Shown: piece by piece, positions 32,705 to 41,005 of the stretch
How the letters are laid out: each line of letters opens with the position of its first letter
Numbering within the stretch: position 1 is the first letter of the stretch
Assembly (NCBI RefSeq): GCF_037478135.1
Contig: NZ_JBBHDV010000007.1
Location: 62,001 to 126,000 of the forward strand
DNA: 64,000 bases
Direction of reading: 5' to 3'
DNA from: Denitratimonas sp037478135
GTDB lineage: Bacteria; Pseudomonadota; Gammaproteobacteria; Xanthomonadales; Xanthomonadaceae
Notes under the pieces: model-generated
The model's database searches: none
Told to the model about the DNA's origin: nothing
What the model saw: the letters and a program-made list of their open reading frames with translations, nothing else
Program-made: the position numbers and the translations under genes

Positions 32705-34039
32705 TCAGAGCAGCAGGCGGCGGATGTCGCCCAGCTGGCGCGCCAGATAGCTGGTGAAGCGGGCCGCTTCGGCACCGTCGATGACGCGGTGGTCGTAGGA
32801 CAGCGACAGCGGCAGCATCAGGCGCGGCTTGAACTTTTCGCCATTCCACACCGGCTGCATCGCGGCCTTGGAGACGCCCAGGATCGCCACTTCCGGCGCA
32901 TTGATGATCGGCGTGAAGCTGGTGCCGCCAATGCCCCCGAGCGAGGAAATCGACATGCAGCCACCGCTCATGTCGGCAGGGCCGAGCTTGCCTTCGCGCG
33001 CCTTCTTGCTGATTTCGCCCAGCTCGGCAGCGAGCTGCAAAAAACCCTTCTGATCGCAATCGCGCAGCACCGGCACCACCAGGCCGTTGGGCGTGTCCAC
33101 CGCGATGCCGATGTGGAAGTACTTCTTCAGCACCAGGTTGTCGCCATCGAGCGAGGCGTTGAAACGCGGGAATTCCTTCAGCGCGCTGACCACGGCCTTG
33201 ATCTGGAACACCAGCGGGGTGATCTTCAGATCCTTGTTCTCGGCACCCAGCTGCTTGCGGAAGGCTTCCATCTCGGTGATGTCGGCCTGCTCGAACTGGG
33301 TGACGTGCGGGATCATCGCCCAGTTGCGCGCCAGGTTGGCACCGGAAATCTTCTTGATACGCGACAGCGCAACGCTTTCCACTTCACCGAACTTGGCGAA
33401 ATCCACCTTTGGCCAGGGCAGCAGGTTCAGGCCGCCGCCGGCTGCCGGAGCGCTGCTGGTGATGCCGCCGCTCAGCGCGGATTTGACGAAGTTCTGCACG
33501 TCCTCGCGCAGGATGCGGCCATCGCGGCCACTGCCGCGCACCTGCATCAGATCGACACCCAGCTCGCGCGCGAACAGGCGGATCGCCGGGGTGGCATAGG
33601 GCACCTTGTCCGGCATCACCGCGTCGGCATCGAACACCACCGGCGGCGTGCGCGGGCCGGCGCTGTCGGCGTCCGGTGCGGCAGGCGCAGCGGCGGGTGC
33701 AGCAGGCGCTTCCTTCTTCGGTGGCGGGGCCGCAGCCGCAGCGGCCGGGGCTTTTTCCTCCTTGGCCGCTGCTGCGGGCGCAGCCTCGGCGGTGCCGGAT
33801 GCGGCCTCCTCGATCAGCGCCACGACGCTGCCTTCGGCCACCTCATCACCCAGCTTGACCTTGATCTCGCGTACCACGCCGGCAAACGGCGCCGGTACTT
33901 CCATCGTGGCCTTGTCCGATTCCAGCGTGACCAGGCCCTGGTCCTTGCTCACGGTATCGCCGGGCGAAACCAGGACTTCGATCACAGGAACGTCGGCGTA
34001 GCCCCCGATATCGGGAACCCGTGCTTCTTTCAGGCTCAT
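32705..34039 (-). CDS. aceF: dihydrolipoyllysine-residue acetyltransferase (E2 of pyruvate dehydrogenase)
   Basis: A 444-residue E2 with a single lipoyl domain (Lys43), an Ala/Pro/Glu linker, a peripheral-subunit-binding domain (ATPAIRLFARELGVDL to DVQNFV, about 150-185), and the catalytic domain ending with DHRVIDG (His417 region). It transfers acetyl groups to CoA. E. coli has three lipoyl domains; one is common in this group, with the second supplied by the E3 gene next to it. The E1 gene aceE is absent from the upstream side, which carries an unrelated divergent gene. Confidence 0.93.
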   Translation of the reverse strand: MSLKEARVPDIGGYADVPVIEVLVSPGDTVSKDQGLVTLESDKATMEVPAPFAGVVREIKVKLGDEVAEGSVVALIEEAASGTAEAAPAAAAKEEKAPAAAAAAPPPKKEAPAAPAAAPAAPDADSAGPRTPPVVFDADAVMPDKVPYATPAIRLFARELGVDLMQVRGSGRDGRILREDVQNFVKSALSGGITSSAPAAGGGLNLLPWPKVDFAKFGEVESVALSRIKKISGANLARNWAMIPHVTQFEQADITEMEAFRKQLGAENKDLKITPLVFQIKAVVSALKEFPRFNASLDGDNLVLKKYFHIGIAVDTPNGLVVPVLRDCDQKGFLQLAAELGEISKKAREGKLGPADMSGGCMSISSLGGIGGTSFTPIINAPEVAILGVSKAAMQPVWNGEKFKPRLMLPLSLSYDHRVIDGAEAARFTSYLARQLGDIRRLLL

Positions 34040-34158
34040 GTCCTTCCCTCGTGCTGCCAGACCGACATTCTGACTGCACTGGTCCGGGGGGCGCCACTGT
34101 CACATCGGCGGAATCGCCCTGTCCCTGTCTGTACGCGCGCCGTCCGCCGCCGCCGCCG

Positions 34159-34174
34159 TGTCCGCCGGCGGACA
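34159..34174. promoter_or_regulatory. 16-bp perfect palindrome upstream of aceF
   Basis: TGTCCGCCGGCGGACA, 120 bases upstream of the aceF start, in the divergent region with the small gene at 34318. A possible operator for a pyruvate dehydrogenase regulator. Confidence 0.4.
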
Positions 34175-34317
34175 TCCGGCGCGCTTGCCGGACACAAGCA
34201 TGCAATCAGCGACCAATTGTAAGTTATTGATTTGTATGATATGGTTGTTTGGCTCGAATATTGCTTTACCCGATGTGCGGAGAAGCTTCACCACGACAAC
34301 AACAAGGAGATGCCACC

Positions 34318-34620
34318 ATGACCCATTCGACCCGACGCCTCGCTCTTCGACGCCCGCTGCGCCTGGCCGTTCCGGTGATCGCGCTGGCAGCCCTGGCCCT
34401 GGCGGGCGAACCCCTGCAGGAACCGGCCAACACCGCGTTGGCGAACCTGTGCGAACCGGCGTCCACGCAGCTGGCCGGCAGCGATGCCGCCGCATCCGGC
34501 GACACCAGCGCCGATATCCGCCAAGCCGAGGAACACCGCGCACGCGCCGCGACCCGCATCCGCTGGTCGCTGACGCTGCCGGCGCTGTCGCGCCCGCTGG
34601 GCCGGATTTCCGGCGCCTGA
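34318..34620 (+). CDS. small exported or membrane-anchored hypothetical protein
   Basis: One hundred residues. The ATG at 34318 has AAGGAG upstream. A basic start (RRLALRRPLR) precedes one hydrophobic segment (about 17-30, ending ALALAG), consistent with a signal peptide or anchor. The rest is Ala-rich with a short acidic/basic helix (DIRQAEEHRARAATRIRW). No family was recognised. The upstream region 34210-34260 is unusually AT-rich for this genome, suggesting a strong promoter, and a clean intrinsic terminator follows, so it is probably a monocistronic gene. Confidence 0.65.
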   Translation: MTHSTRRLALRRPLRLAVPVIALAALALAGEPLQEPANTALANLCEPASTQLAGSDAAASGDTSADIRQAEEHRARAATRIRWSLTLPALSRPLGRISGA

Positions 34621-34638
34621 TACCTTCTCTCCTTTCCC

Positions 34639-34670
34639 GCCGCCGGCCTCTTTGCTGGCGGCCGTTTTTT
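34639..34670 (+). terminator. intrinsic terminator
   Basis: A 9-bp GC-rich stem (GCCGCCGGC with GCTGGCGGC, one G-U pair) with loop CTCTTT, followed by CG and six Ts. It lies between the small gene and uvrD. Confidence 0.85.
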
Positions 34671-34747
34671 CCAGCCGGACCTGCTCCTCGCACCGTTACC
34701 CCCGCACCATTGCCGGCGCAGCATCGCCGCACCGCTACAATGGCGGG

Positions 34748-36913
34748 ATGGATGTTTCGCATTTGCTCGATGGGCTCAACCCGGCCCAGCGCGAGGCCGT
34801 CACCGCGCCGGCCGGCCCGCTCCTGATCCTCGCCGGTGCAGGTTCCGGCAAGACGCGCGTTCTGGTGCACCGCATCGCCTGGCTGACCCAGGTGATGGGC
34901 GTGCCGCCGTGGGGCGTGCTGGCGGTGACCTTCACCAACAAGGCCGCGCGCGAAATGCGGCAGCGCTGCGAAGCGTTGATGCCCGACGGCACCCGCGGCA
35001 TGTGGATCGGCACCTTCCACGGCATCGCGCACCGGCTGCTGCGGCTGCACTGGCAGGAGGCCGGGCTGCCGGAGAGCTTCCAGGTGCTGGATGCGGACGA
35101 CCAGCTGCGCCTGGTCAAGCGCGTCATCGCCGATCTGGAACTGGATGACAGCCGCTATCCGCCGCGCCAGGCGGTCTGGTTCATCAATGCGCACAAGGAC
35201 GAGGGCAAACGCGCCGGCGCGATCCAGGGCGGCCACGCCGCGACCGATCCGCTGCTGCGCATCTATGCCGCCTACGAAGAAGTCTGCCAGCGCGCCGGGC
35301 TGGTGGATTTCGCTGAACTGCTGCTGCGCACGCACGAGCTGCTGCTGAAGAACCCGGCGCTGCTGGCGCACTATCGGCAGCGTTTCGGGCAGATCCTGAT
35401 CGACGAATTCCAGGATACCAACGCCATCCAGTACGCCTTCATGCGGGTGCTGGCCGGCGATACCGGCAATGTGCTGGTAGTCGGCGATGATGACCAGTCC
35501 ATCTACGGCTGGCGCGGCGCGCGGGTCGAACACGTGCAGCATTTCCTGCACGATTTCCCCGGCGCGCAGACCATCCGGCTGGAGCAGAACTACCGCTCCA
35601 CCTCCAACATCCTGACCGCCGCCAACGCGGTGATCGCGAACAATCCCGACCGCCTCGGCAAGCGCCTGTGGACCGAGGATGGCGAAGGCGAGCCGCTGGA
35701 TCTGTTCGCCGCGCACGATGAAAACGACGAGGCGCGCTACGCCGTGACCCGCATCCGCGAATGGATCGATGGCGGCGGCCGGGCGCAGGACTGCGCCATC
35801 CTCTACCGCTCCAACGCCCAGTCGCGCGCATTCGAGGAAGCCCTGATGCAGGCCGGGCTGCCGTACCGCGTCTACGGCGGCGTGCGCTTCTTCGAGCGGG
35901 CCGAAATCAAGGACACGCTGGCCTATCTGCGCCTGGTCGCCAACCGCGCCGATGACGCCGCCTTCGAGCGCGCGGTGAACACGCCCACGCGCGGCATCGG
36001 CGGGCGCACCATGGAACAGGTTCGGCTGCGCGCACGCGACGAGAACGCGCCGCTGTGGGAAGCGGTGCTGGCCGAAATCACCGGCACCACGCTCGCGGCC
36101 CGCGCGCGCAACGCGCTGCGCGGCTTCGTTGAACTGATCGAAAACCTCGCCGCCGCGCTGGACGGCATGACCCTGCCCGAACAGATCGAACACGTGCTGA
36201 CACAATCCGGCCTGCGCGCGCATTACGCCAATGAATCGCGCGGCCTGCTCGATGCCCGCACCGACAACCTTGACGAACTGGTCACCGTCGCCAGCCGCTT
36301 CACCCCCGGCGACAACGTCGACGATCTGCCCGAGCTGATCGCCTTCCTCGCCTATGCCGCGCTGGAAGCCGGCGAAGGCCAGGCCCAGCAATGGGAAGAC
36401 GGGGTGCAGCTGATGACGCTGCATTCGGCCAAGGGGCTGGAGTTCCCGCTGGTGTTCCTGGGCGGCATGGAGGAAGGCCTGTTCCCGGCGCAGCGCTCGC
36501 TCGACGAACCCGGTCGGCTGGAAGAGGAACGCCGCCTGGCCTACGTCGGCATCACCCGCGCGCGCGAACGGCTGGTGCTGTCCTATGCCGAATCACGCCG
36601 CATCCACGGCGTCGATACGCTCGGCGTGCCGTCACGCTTCCTGCGCGAGATCCCGGCCGACGTGATCCGCGAAGTGCGCCCGCGCATCAGCATCAGCCGC
36701 CCGGCCACGATGCTCGGCGGCGGCGCGCGGATGCGGATGGAGGAATCGGCCAGCGCCTTCCGTCTCGGCCAATCGGTCCGTCACCCGCATTTCGGCGACG
36801 GCACGATCATGGACGCCGAAGGCGCCGGCAGCCACGCACGGGTACAGGTCAACTTCGAAAATGCCGGCCCGAAATGGCTGGTGCTGGCCTTCGCGCAACT
36901 GGAAGCGGTGTAA
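34748..36913 (+). CDS. uvrD: DNA helicase II (UvrD)
   Basis: A 721-residue superfamily 1A helicase acting in nucleotide excision and mismatch repair. The Walker A AGAGSGKT is at about 30-37, followed by VTFTNKAAREM, IDEFQDTN, GDDDQSIYGWRGA, and late motifs such as TLHSAKGLEF and YVGITRARERL. The C-terminal Tudor-like RNA polymerase-binding segment SVRHPHFGDGTIMDAEG is present, which separates UvrD from Rep. The start is set at 34748 (MDVSHLLDGLNPAQREAV), in keeping with the family. Confidence 0.94.
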   Translation: MDVSHLLDGLNPAQREAVTAPAGPLLILAGAGSGKTRVLVHRIAWLTQVMGVPPWGVLAVTFTNKAAREMRQRCEALMPDGTRGMWIGTFHGIAHRLLRLHWQEAGLPESFQVLDADDQLRLVKRVIADLELDDSRYPPRQAVWFINAHKDEGKRAGAIQGGHAATDPLLRIYAAYEEVCQRAGLVDFAELLLRTHELLLKNPALLAHYRQRFGQILIDEFQDTNAIQYAFMRVLAGDTGNVLVVGDDDQSIYGWRGARVEHVQHFLHDFPGAQTIRLEQNYRSTSNILTAANAVIANNPDRLGKRLWTEDGEGEPLDLFAAHDENDEARYAVTRIREWIDGGGRAQDCAILYRSNAQSRAFEEALMQAGLPYRVYGGVRFFERAEIKDTLAYLRLVANRADDAAFERAVNTPTRGIGGRTMEQVRLRARDENAPLWEAVLAEITGTTLAARARNALRGFVELIENLAAALDGMTLPEQIEHVLTQSGLRAHYANESRGLLDARTDNLDELVTVASRFTPGDNVDDLPELIAFLAYAALEAGEGQAQQWEDGVQLMTLHSAKGLEFPLVFLGGMEEGLFPAQRSLDEPGRLEEERRLAYVGITRARERLVLSYAESRRIHGVDTLGVPSRFLREIPADVIREVRPRISISRPATMLGGGARMRMEESASAFRLGQSVRHPHFGDGTIMDAEGAGSHARVQVNFENAGPKWLVLAFAQLEAV

Positions 36914-36918
36914 GCCCC

Positions 36919-36948
36919 GTAGTCCGGGTAAGCGCAGCGCACCCGGGA
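36919..36948 (-). repeat. REP-like palindromic element, copy 3 (inverted)
   Basis: GTAGTCCGGGTAAGCGCAGC then GCACCCGGGA, directly after uvrD. Reverse orientation of the copies at 18754 and 30019. Confidence 0.75.
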
Positions 36949-36999
36949 AGAAATCACGGGAAACCACTCCCGTGGCATAAACCCGGCAGGCTAGCTCAA

Positions 37000-37419
37000 T
37001 CAATACGCCGGTTTCGATTCATGCACGCGGTCATCATCCCGGCGGATGCGTTCGCGCAGCCAGGCGGCGAACTCTGCTTCGGGCAGGCTGCCTTCGGCCA
37101 GGGCGAGCATTGCGGTGTATTTCTCCTCGTCGCTGGCCAGCAACGTACTGCCGTTCAACGCCAAAAATGCGCGGTAGCAGACGTGTACGGTGCGTTTGTT
37201 GCCATCCACGAACGGATGGTTACGCGCCAGACCAAAGGCCAGGCTGGCGGCAAGATCGGCCAGATCCGGCGGCGGCTGACCATGCGCATACAACTGCTGC
37301 GGACGCGCCAATGCCGAATCCAGCAGGGCTTCATCGCGCACGCCGCTGCTGCCGCCATGCTCGGCCAACTGGCGGTCGTGGATGGCCAGGGCAAAAGGCT
37401 TTTCGATCCAGACGATCAT
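37000..37419 (-). CDS. doc: Doc-type (Fic fold) toxin
   Basis: A 139-residue death-on-curing family protein. The active-site motif HPFVDGNKRT starts at His68. The lysine after GN, in place of the glycine of AMPylating Fic proteins, matches Doc, which phosphorylates EF-Tu and stops translation. It is preceded after nine bases by an AbrB-type antitoxin gene, giving the order antitoxin-toxin. Classical Doc pairs with Phd; here the antitoxin belongs to a different fold. Confidence 0.88.
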   Translation of the reverse strand: MIVWIEKPFALAIHDRQLAEHGGSSGVRDEALLDSALARPQQLYAHGQPPPDLADLAASLAFGLARNHPFVDGNKRTVHVCYRAFLALNGSTLLASDEEKYTAMLALAEGSLPEAEFAAWLRERIRRDDDRVHESKPAY

Positions 37420-37428
37420 GGCTCACCC

Positions 37429-37650
37429 CTACTGCGCGAGCTTGTGCAGCACGGCGCGATCTTCGCGCATGATTCGTTCGGCCACTTCCAACTGCTCGGC
37501 CAGGGTCGGATCGAACACCGTCAGACGGATGCCGTCCGGGGTTTCCAGTGCGAACAGTTCATCGCCCTTCTGCAACCGCAGGCGGGCCAGCAGTTCCTTG
37601 GGCAGGATGACGCCGGCCGAATTGCCGATGGTGGTGATCTTGAGCTTCAT
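37429..37650 (-). CDS. AbrB/MazE-type antitoxin
   Basis: A 73-residue protein. The N-terminal SpoVT-AbrB swapped-hairpin DNA-binding domain (MKLKITTIGNSAGVILPKEL) is followed by a C-terminal tail that probably blocks the Doc active site. It overlaps functionally with an upstream inverted repeat (37670-37685) that is the likely autoregulatory operator. Confidence 0.88.
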   Translation of the reverse strand: MKLKITTIGNSAGVILPKELLARLRLQKGDELFALETPDGIRLTVFDPTLAEQLEVAERIMREDRAVLHKLAQ

Positions 37651-37669
37651 CGTCGTGCTCCGTGGTAGT

Positions 37670-37685
37670 TATAACTGACGTTATA
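37670..37685. promoter_or_regulatory. toxin-antitoxin operator candidate
   Basis: TATAAC, TGAC, GTTATA: an inverted repeat 20 bases upstream of the antitoxin start, AT-rich against the local background. It fits AbrB-type self-repression and may include the promoter -10. Confidence 0.55.
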
Positions 37686-37770
37686 CCACTCCCGGCGACA
37701 ACACCAGCGCCGGCCACAGCGCCAATGGCCCGCCCGCAGTGACACGGGCAGGCCACGGATCAGGCAGGTT

Positions 37771-38343
37771 TCAGGCGCCGCGCGGCAGCACCGTCAGCAC
37801 CCGTGCGATGTGCTGGTGGAACTCTTCCAGATAGCTGGCCAGGAACTTCGCGGTACCAGCATCGGCCACTTCGCCGGCATCGTTGAGGAAGCCGTCCTTG
37901 AACTGGATGTAGCCCTCCGGCGAACTCATCTGCGGCGAGTTCAGGAAACCCAGGATGCTGCGCAGATGCTGCTGGCCCACGGCGGTGCCGATCGCACCGG
38001 GCGAAGTGCCGATCACCGCCGACGGGATATGCGCGAAGGAGTTGGTGCCCCATGGCCGGCTGGCCCAGTCGATGGCGTTCTTCAGGCTGCCGGGAATGGA
38101 ACGGTTGTACTCCGGCGTGATGATCAGGATCGCATCGGAGGACTCGATCGCCTTCTTGAAGTTGCGGCCAGCTTCCGGGTAATCGGCGTCGTAGTCGTAG
38201 CTGTAGAGCGGCAGCTCGGCGAACGGGATTTCGGTGAACTTCAACTGCTCGGGCGCCAGCTTGATCAGCGCATGGGCGAGCTTGCGGTTGATCGAATCCT
38301 TGGCAAGGCTGCCGACCAGGTAACCAACGTTGTAGGTTTTCAT
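37771..38343 (-). CDS. NADPH-dependent FMN reductase
   Basis: A 190-residue flavodoxin-like protein with the motif LVGSLAKDSINRKLA for FMN phosphate binding and the family signature ITPEYNRSIPGSLKNAIDW (about 75-93). Members (ChrR/AzoR-like) reduce quinones, chromate or azo dyes by two-electron transfer and protect against oxidative stress. GGGAG precedes the ATG. Apparently monocistronic. Confidence 0.88.
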   Translation of the reverse strand: MKTYNVGYLVGSLAKDSINRKLAHALIKLAPEQLKFTEIPFAELPLYSYDYDADYPEAGRNFKKAIESSDAILIITPEYNRSIPGSLKNAIDWASRPWGTNSFAHIPSAVIGTSPGAIGTAVGQQHLRSILGFLNSPQMSSPEGYIQFKDGFLNDAGEVADAGTAKFLASYLEEFHQHIARVLTVLPRGA

Positions 38344-38669
38344 CTTCTTCTCCCGCCAGGTTGAAAAGGCGCCCGCACGGCATGTACGGCTGCGATGCCA
38401 TGGTACGGCGGAACAGGTGTCGCGAATGTTTGCCGCGTGTTACGCCGGAATCCCAAATCCGCCCCGATCACGATCACCCAGGCAGGCGAAATACGCGTCG
38501 AACGCGCCTTCACGCCACACCCGGCCGGCTTTCCACGCAGACACTTCAGCGGCTTGCAGTGGCGCGCCGGGCTGACCACACTCGGGCAGCGCTTTGCACA
38601 AGCCGTATCCGCGCCGTCGTGTTCCGGCATACGAATCCGTCTTTTCCATCTGCCCGAGGTCGATCACCC
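38344..38669. other. intergenic region without a supported gene
   Basis: A 326-bp divergent region between the FMN reductase and the lipoprotein. Open frames here are Arg/His/Pro-rich shadows. No hairpin or clear promoter was recognised. Confidence 0.4.
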
Positions 38670-39239
38670 ATGCGTACTGCCCTGTTCCTGCCCCTGCTTC
38701 TGTCCTGCGGCCTGCTGGCCGCCTGCAACACCGCCGACACCCCGGCGGCCGACGCCACACCAAATGCGGCGCCGAAAGCAGCAGCCAAAGAGAATGCACG
38801 CGCGCTTTCCAGCGCCTGCCAGATCTTCAGCAACGATGACATCCGCGCCCACTTCGGCATCGACACGGCAACCGAACTGAAGGTGGACGAAGGCGGCGGC
38901 GCCTTCCCGAACTGCTCCTACGAATGGGGCACCGATCTGGTGGTGCGCACCATCCACGTCGGCGGGCAGGAGATCCAGGTGCGCGATCCGGCCAAGCTGA
39001 TGCTGGTGGTGGCACGCGGCGTCGGGCCGGAAGCATTCAAGGCCAGCACCTCGGTCTACAAAGACGCGCAGGATATTCCCGGCATCGGCGAACAGGCACG
39101 TTGGGGTACGGCGATGTCGCAGCTGACCTTCCTTTCCGGCAGCAACCTGGTGCACATCAACGTGAAAGCCGATTCGGACCCGGAAACCAACCGGCAGAAG
39201 GCGATCGAACTGGCCCAGGGCGCGCTGCGGAAACTGTAA
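38670..39239 (+). CDS. hypothetical lipoprotein
   Basis: A 189-residue lipoprotein with lipobox LLAAC (Cys19), a low-complexity Ala/Pro/Lys linker to about residue 48, then a compact domain with two cysteines (SACQIF, PNCSYEW) likely bridged. DDIRAHFG and PGIGEQARWG recall DUF3558/sensor-type lipoproteins, but the match is not firm. The start ATG at 38670 follows GAGG. Function unknown. Confidence 0.7.
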   Translation: MRTALFLPLLLSCGLLAACNTADTPAADATPNAAPKAAAKENARALSSACQIFSNDDIRAHFGIDTATELKVDEGGGAFPNCSYEWGTDLVVRTIHVGGQEIQVRDPAKLMLVVARGVGPEAFKASTSVYKDAQDIPGIGEQARWGTAMSQLTFLSGSNLVHINVKADSDPETNRQKAIELAQGALRKL

Positions 39240-39304
39240 GCGTGCAGCCGGCGCGGAGATCGGCTGCGCCGCCCAGCGCGGCTCGGCTGTGCAGCTGGTG
39301 CTTT

Positions 39305-39465
39305 CCTTCTCCCCCGGAGAAGGTGGCCCGCACGGCCGGATGAGGGTTCGGCCGCCGTGATGTTTTGCTGGTCTATCCACAACGCGCCGTCCGAACCCGT
39401 ACACCGGCCTGCGCGCTTGCAGCGTTGCTGCTCGAAAGCACTCCTCACTCCGAAGGGAGAAGGAA
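39305..39465. repeat. intergenic repeat region with CCTTCTCC/GGAGAAGG hairpin
   Basis: CCTTCTCC (39305-39312) and GGAGAAGG (39316-39323) form a hairpin with a three-base loop, followed by the GGATGAGGG element often seen in intergenic repeats of this group. A related CTCCGAAGGGAG hairpin lies just before the pirin start. Confidence 0.55.
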
Positions 39466-40404
39466 ATGCGCAATGAGGCTGATCAACCCACATCAAAGCA
39501 GGAAACCATCGTGATCGAACATGTCATCAACCAGCGCCAACGCGATCTGGGCGCCTTCGTGGTTGGCCGCGTCCTGCCCTCGGCGCAGCGGCGCATGGTC
39601 GGCCCTTATATCTTTTTCGACCGCATGGGGCCCAAACAGATTGCCGCCGGTCTGCCCCGCGAAGCCGATATCCGTCCGCATCCGCACATCGGTCTGTCCA
39701 CGATCACCTATCTGTTCGACGGCCACATTACGCACCGTGACAGCCTCGGCTTCGAGCAGGCGATCCAGCCGGGCGAGGTGAACTGGATGACCGCCGGGCG
39801 CGGCATCACCCATTCGGAACGGTTCGAACACCTGCGCAGCCACGGCGGCCCGCTCGACGGCGTGCAGGCCTGGGTGGCGTTGCCGGAAGAAAAGGAGGAA
39901 CGCGAGCCCGGCTTCTGGCATCACCGCGCCGATGCGCTGCCGGAGTGGCGCGACAGCGGCATCCATGGCCGCCTGATCGCCGGCCACCTCGCCGGCCTGC
40001 AATCGCCGGTGGAAACCGACTCGCCGCAGTTCTACGTGCACTGGCAACTGCGCGCCGGCACCCGCATCTCGCTGCCAGCCGAATACCCCGAACGCGCCGT
40101 CTATGTCGCCAGCGGCGAGGTCGAACTGGACGGCCAACGCATCGAGCCGGGCAGCATGGCGGTGCTGGTGTCCGGCAAACCCGTCACCATCACCGCCATC
40201 GGCGACGCCGTGGTCATGGCACTGGGCGGCGAACCGCTCGGCCCGCGCTACATCGACTGGAACTTCGTCTCCTCCTCGAAGGAACGCATCGACCAGGCCC
40301 GCGCCGACTGGGCCGCCGGCCGCATGAAACTGCCGGATCTGGACAACCGGGAATTCACCCCGGCCCCGCCGCGCTTCGGCAAGGAGCCGGAGGCCCGACG
40401 ATGA
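39466..40404 (+). CDS. pirin-family protein
   Basis: A 312-residue bicupin. The N-terminal cupin has the metal ligands His72 and His74 (PHPHIGLSTITYLF), then His116 and Glu118 (GRGITHSER), as in human pirin and E. coli YhhW. Family roles include quercetin dioxygenase-like activity and redox sensing. GGGAGAAGG precedes the ATG at 39466. The C-terminal cupin (about 200-285) ends with a Pro-rich tail. Confidence 0.9.
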   Translation: MRNEADQPTSKQETIVIEHVINQRQRDLGAFVVGRVLPSAQRRMVGPYIFFDRMGPKQIAAGLPREADIRPHPHIGLSTITYLFDGHITHRDSLGFEQAIQPGEVNWMTAGRGITHSERFEHLRSHGGPLDGVQAWVALPEEKEEREPGFWHHRADALPEWRDSGIHGRLIAGHLAGLQSPVETDSPQFYVHWQLRAGTRISLPAEYPERAVYVASGEVELDGQRIEPGSMAVLVSGKPVTITAIGDAVVMALGGEPLGPRYIDWNFVSSSKERIDQARADWAAGRMKLPDLDNREFTPAPPRFGKEPEARR

Positions 40405-40470
40405 CAGGCGACATCAATCGCCCCGAGTTCTCCCGGATCATTCAAGACGATGAAACAATCCGCCGCCGTG

Positions 40471-41004
40471 TCAGTCCTTGACCTCATCTAGGTCAAGCCA
40501 GATGCCGCCATCCGGGTCGCGGTCAATCGTGGTGATGCCCGGACACTCCTCCTCCAGGCGCTGCCTCTCGCGTTCGGACGCTGCGGAACGCGCGAAGGCC
40601 TGCACGGCCTGTACCTTGCCGCGTGTCAGGATGGTTACCACGGCCTCCTGCAGTGCCCCATCGTCCCACGGCTTTTCGATGAAGCGGGTCAGTTGCGCGT
40701 CGTTGATCGCCGCGATGATGGCGTCGCGATCGGCGAAGCCGGAAATGATCACCCGCGGAGCATCAGGCTGGAGCGGAATCACCCGCGTCAGGAACTCCAC
40801 GCCGTCCATGCGCGGCATCCGGTAGTCGGTGAGGATCAGGTCAAATGTGGCTTCCTCACAGCTGCGCAGCGCGTCCGTGGGAGAACTGAAGGCATCAATT
40901 TCCAACGGATCACCATCCAGGCGCTGAGGGCTGATGGCGGTCAGGCATCGCCGCAGCGCGCGCAGAATGTTGGGTTCGTCGTCCAGCAACAATACTCGAT
41001 ACAT
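40471..41004 (-). CDS. stand-alone response-regulator receiver protein
   Basis: A 177-residue protein: a receiver domain (about 1-130) with acidic pair Asp8/Asp9, phospho-acceptor Asp60 (LILTDYRMP) and the switch lysine in IEKPWDDGAL, plus a short charged tail (EVKD end). There is no output domain. The end of its receiver (KPWDDGAL) closely resembles that of the giant protein at 42672 (KPWDDGQL). It directly follows the kinase gene. Confidence 0.88.
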   Translation of the reverse strand: MYRVLLLDDEPNILRALRRCLTAISPQRLDGDPLEIDAFSSPTDALRSCEEATFDLILTDYRMPRMDGVEFLTRVIPLQPDAPRVIISGFADRDAIIAAINDAQLTRFIEKPWDDGALQEAVVTILTRGKVQAVQAFARSAASERERQRLEEECPGITTIDRDPDGGIWLDLDEVKD

Positions 41005-41005
41005 T

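Noticed and set aside
30913..32757. 614-codon open frame on the plus strand
   Set aside because: Antisense to lpdA; no recognisable domain, while lpdA has every expected motif.
34217..34240. TTGTAA/TATGAT as a promoter for the gene at 34318
   Set aside because: Only 12 bases separate the elements; the AT-rich zone is noted but no promoter is called.
34100..36424. 774-codon open frame on the minus strand
   Set aside because: Antisense to uvrD and to the small gene before it; shadow composition.
39305..39323. CCTTCTCC/GGAGAAGG hairpin as an intrinsic terminator of the lipoprotein gene
   Set aside because: No T-run follows, and the sequence resembles a dispersed intergenic repeat.
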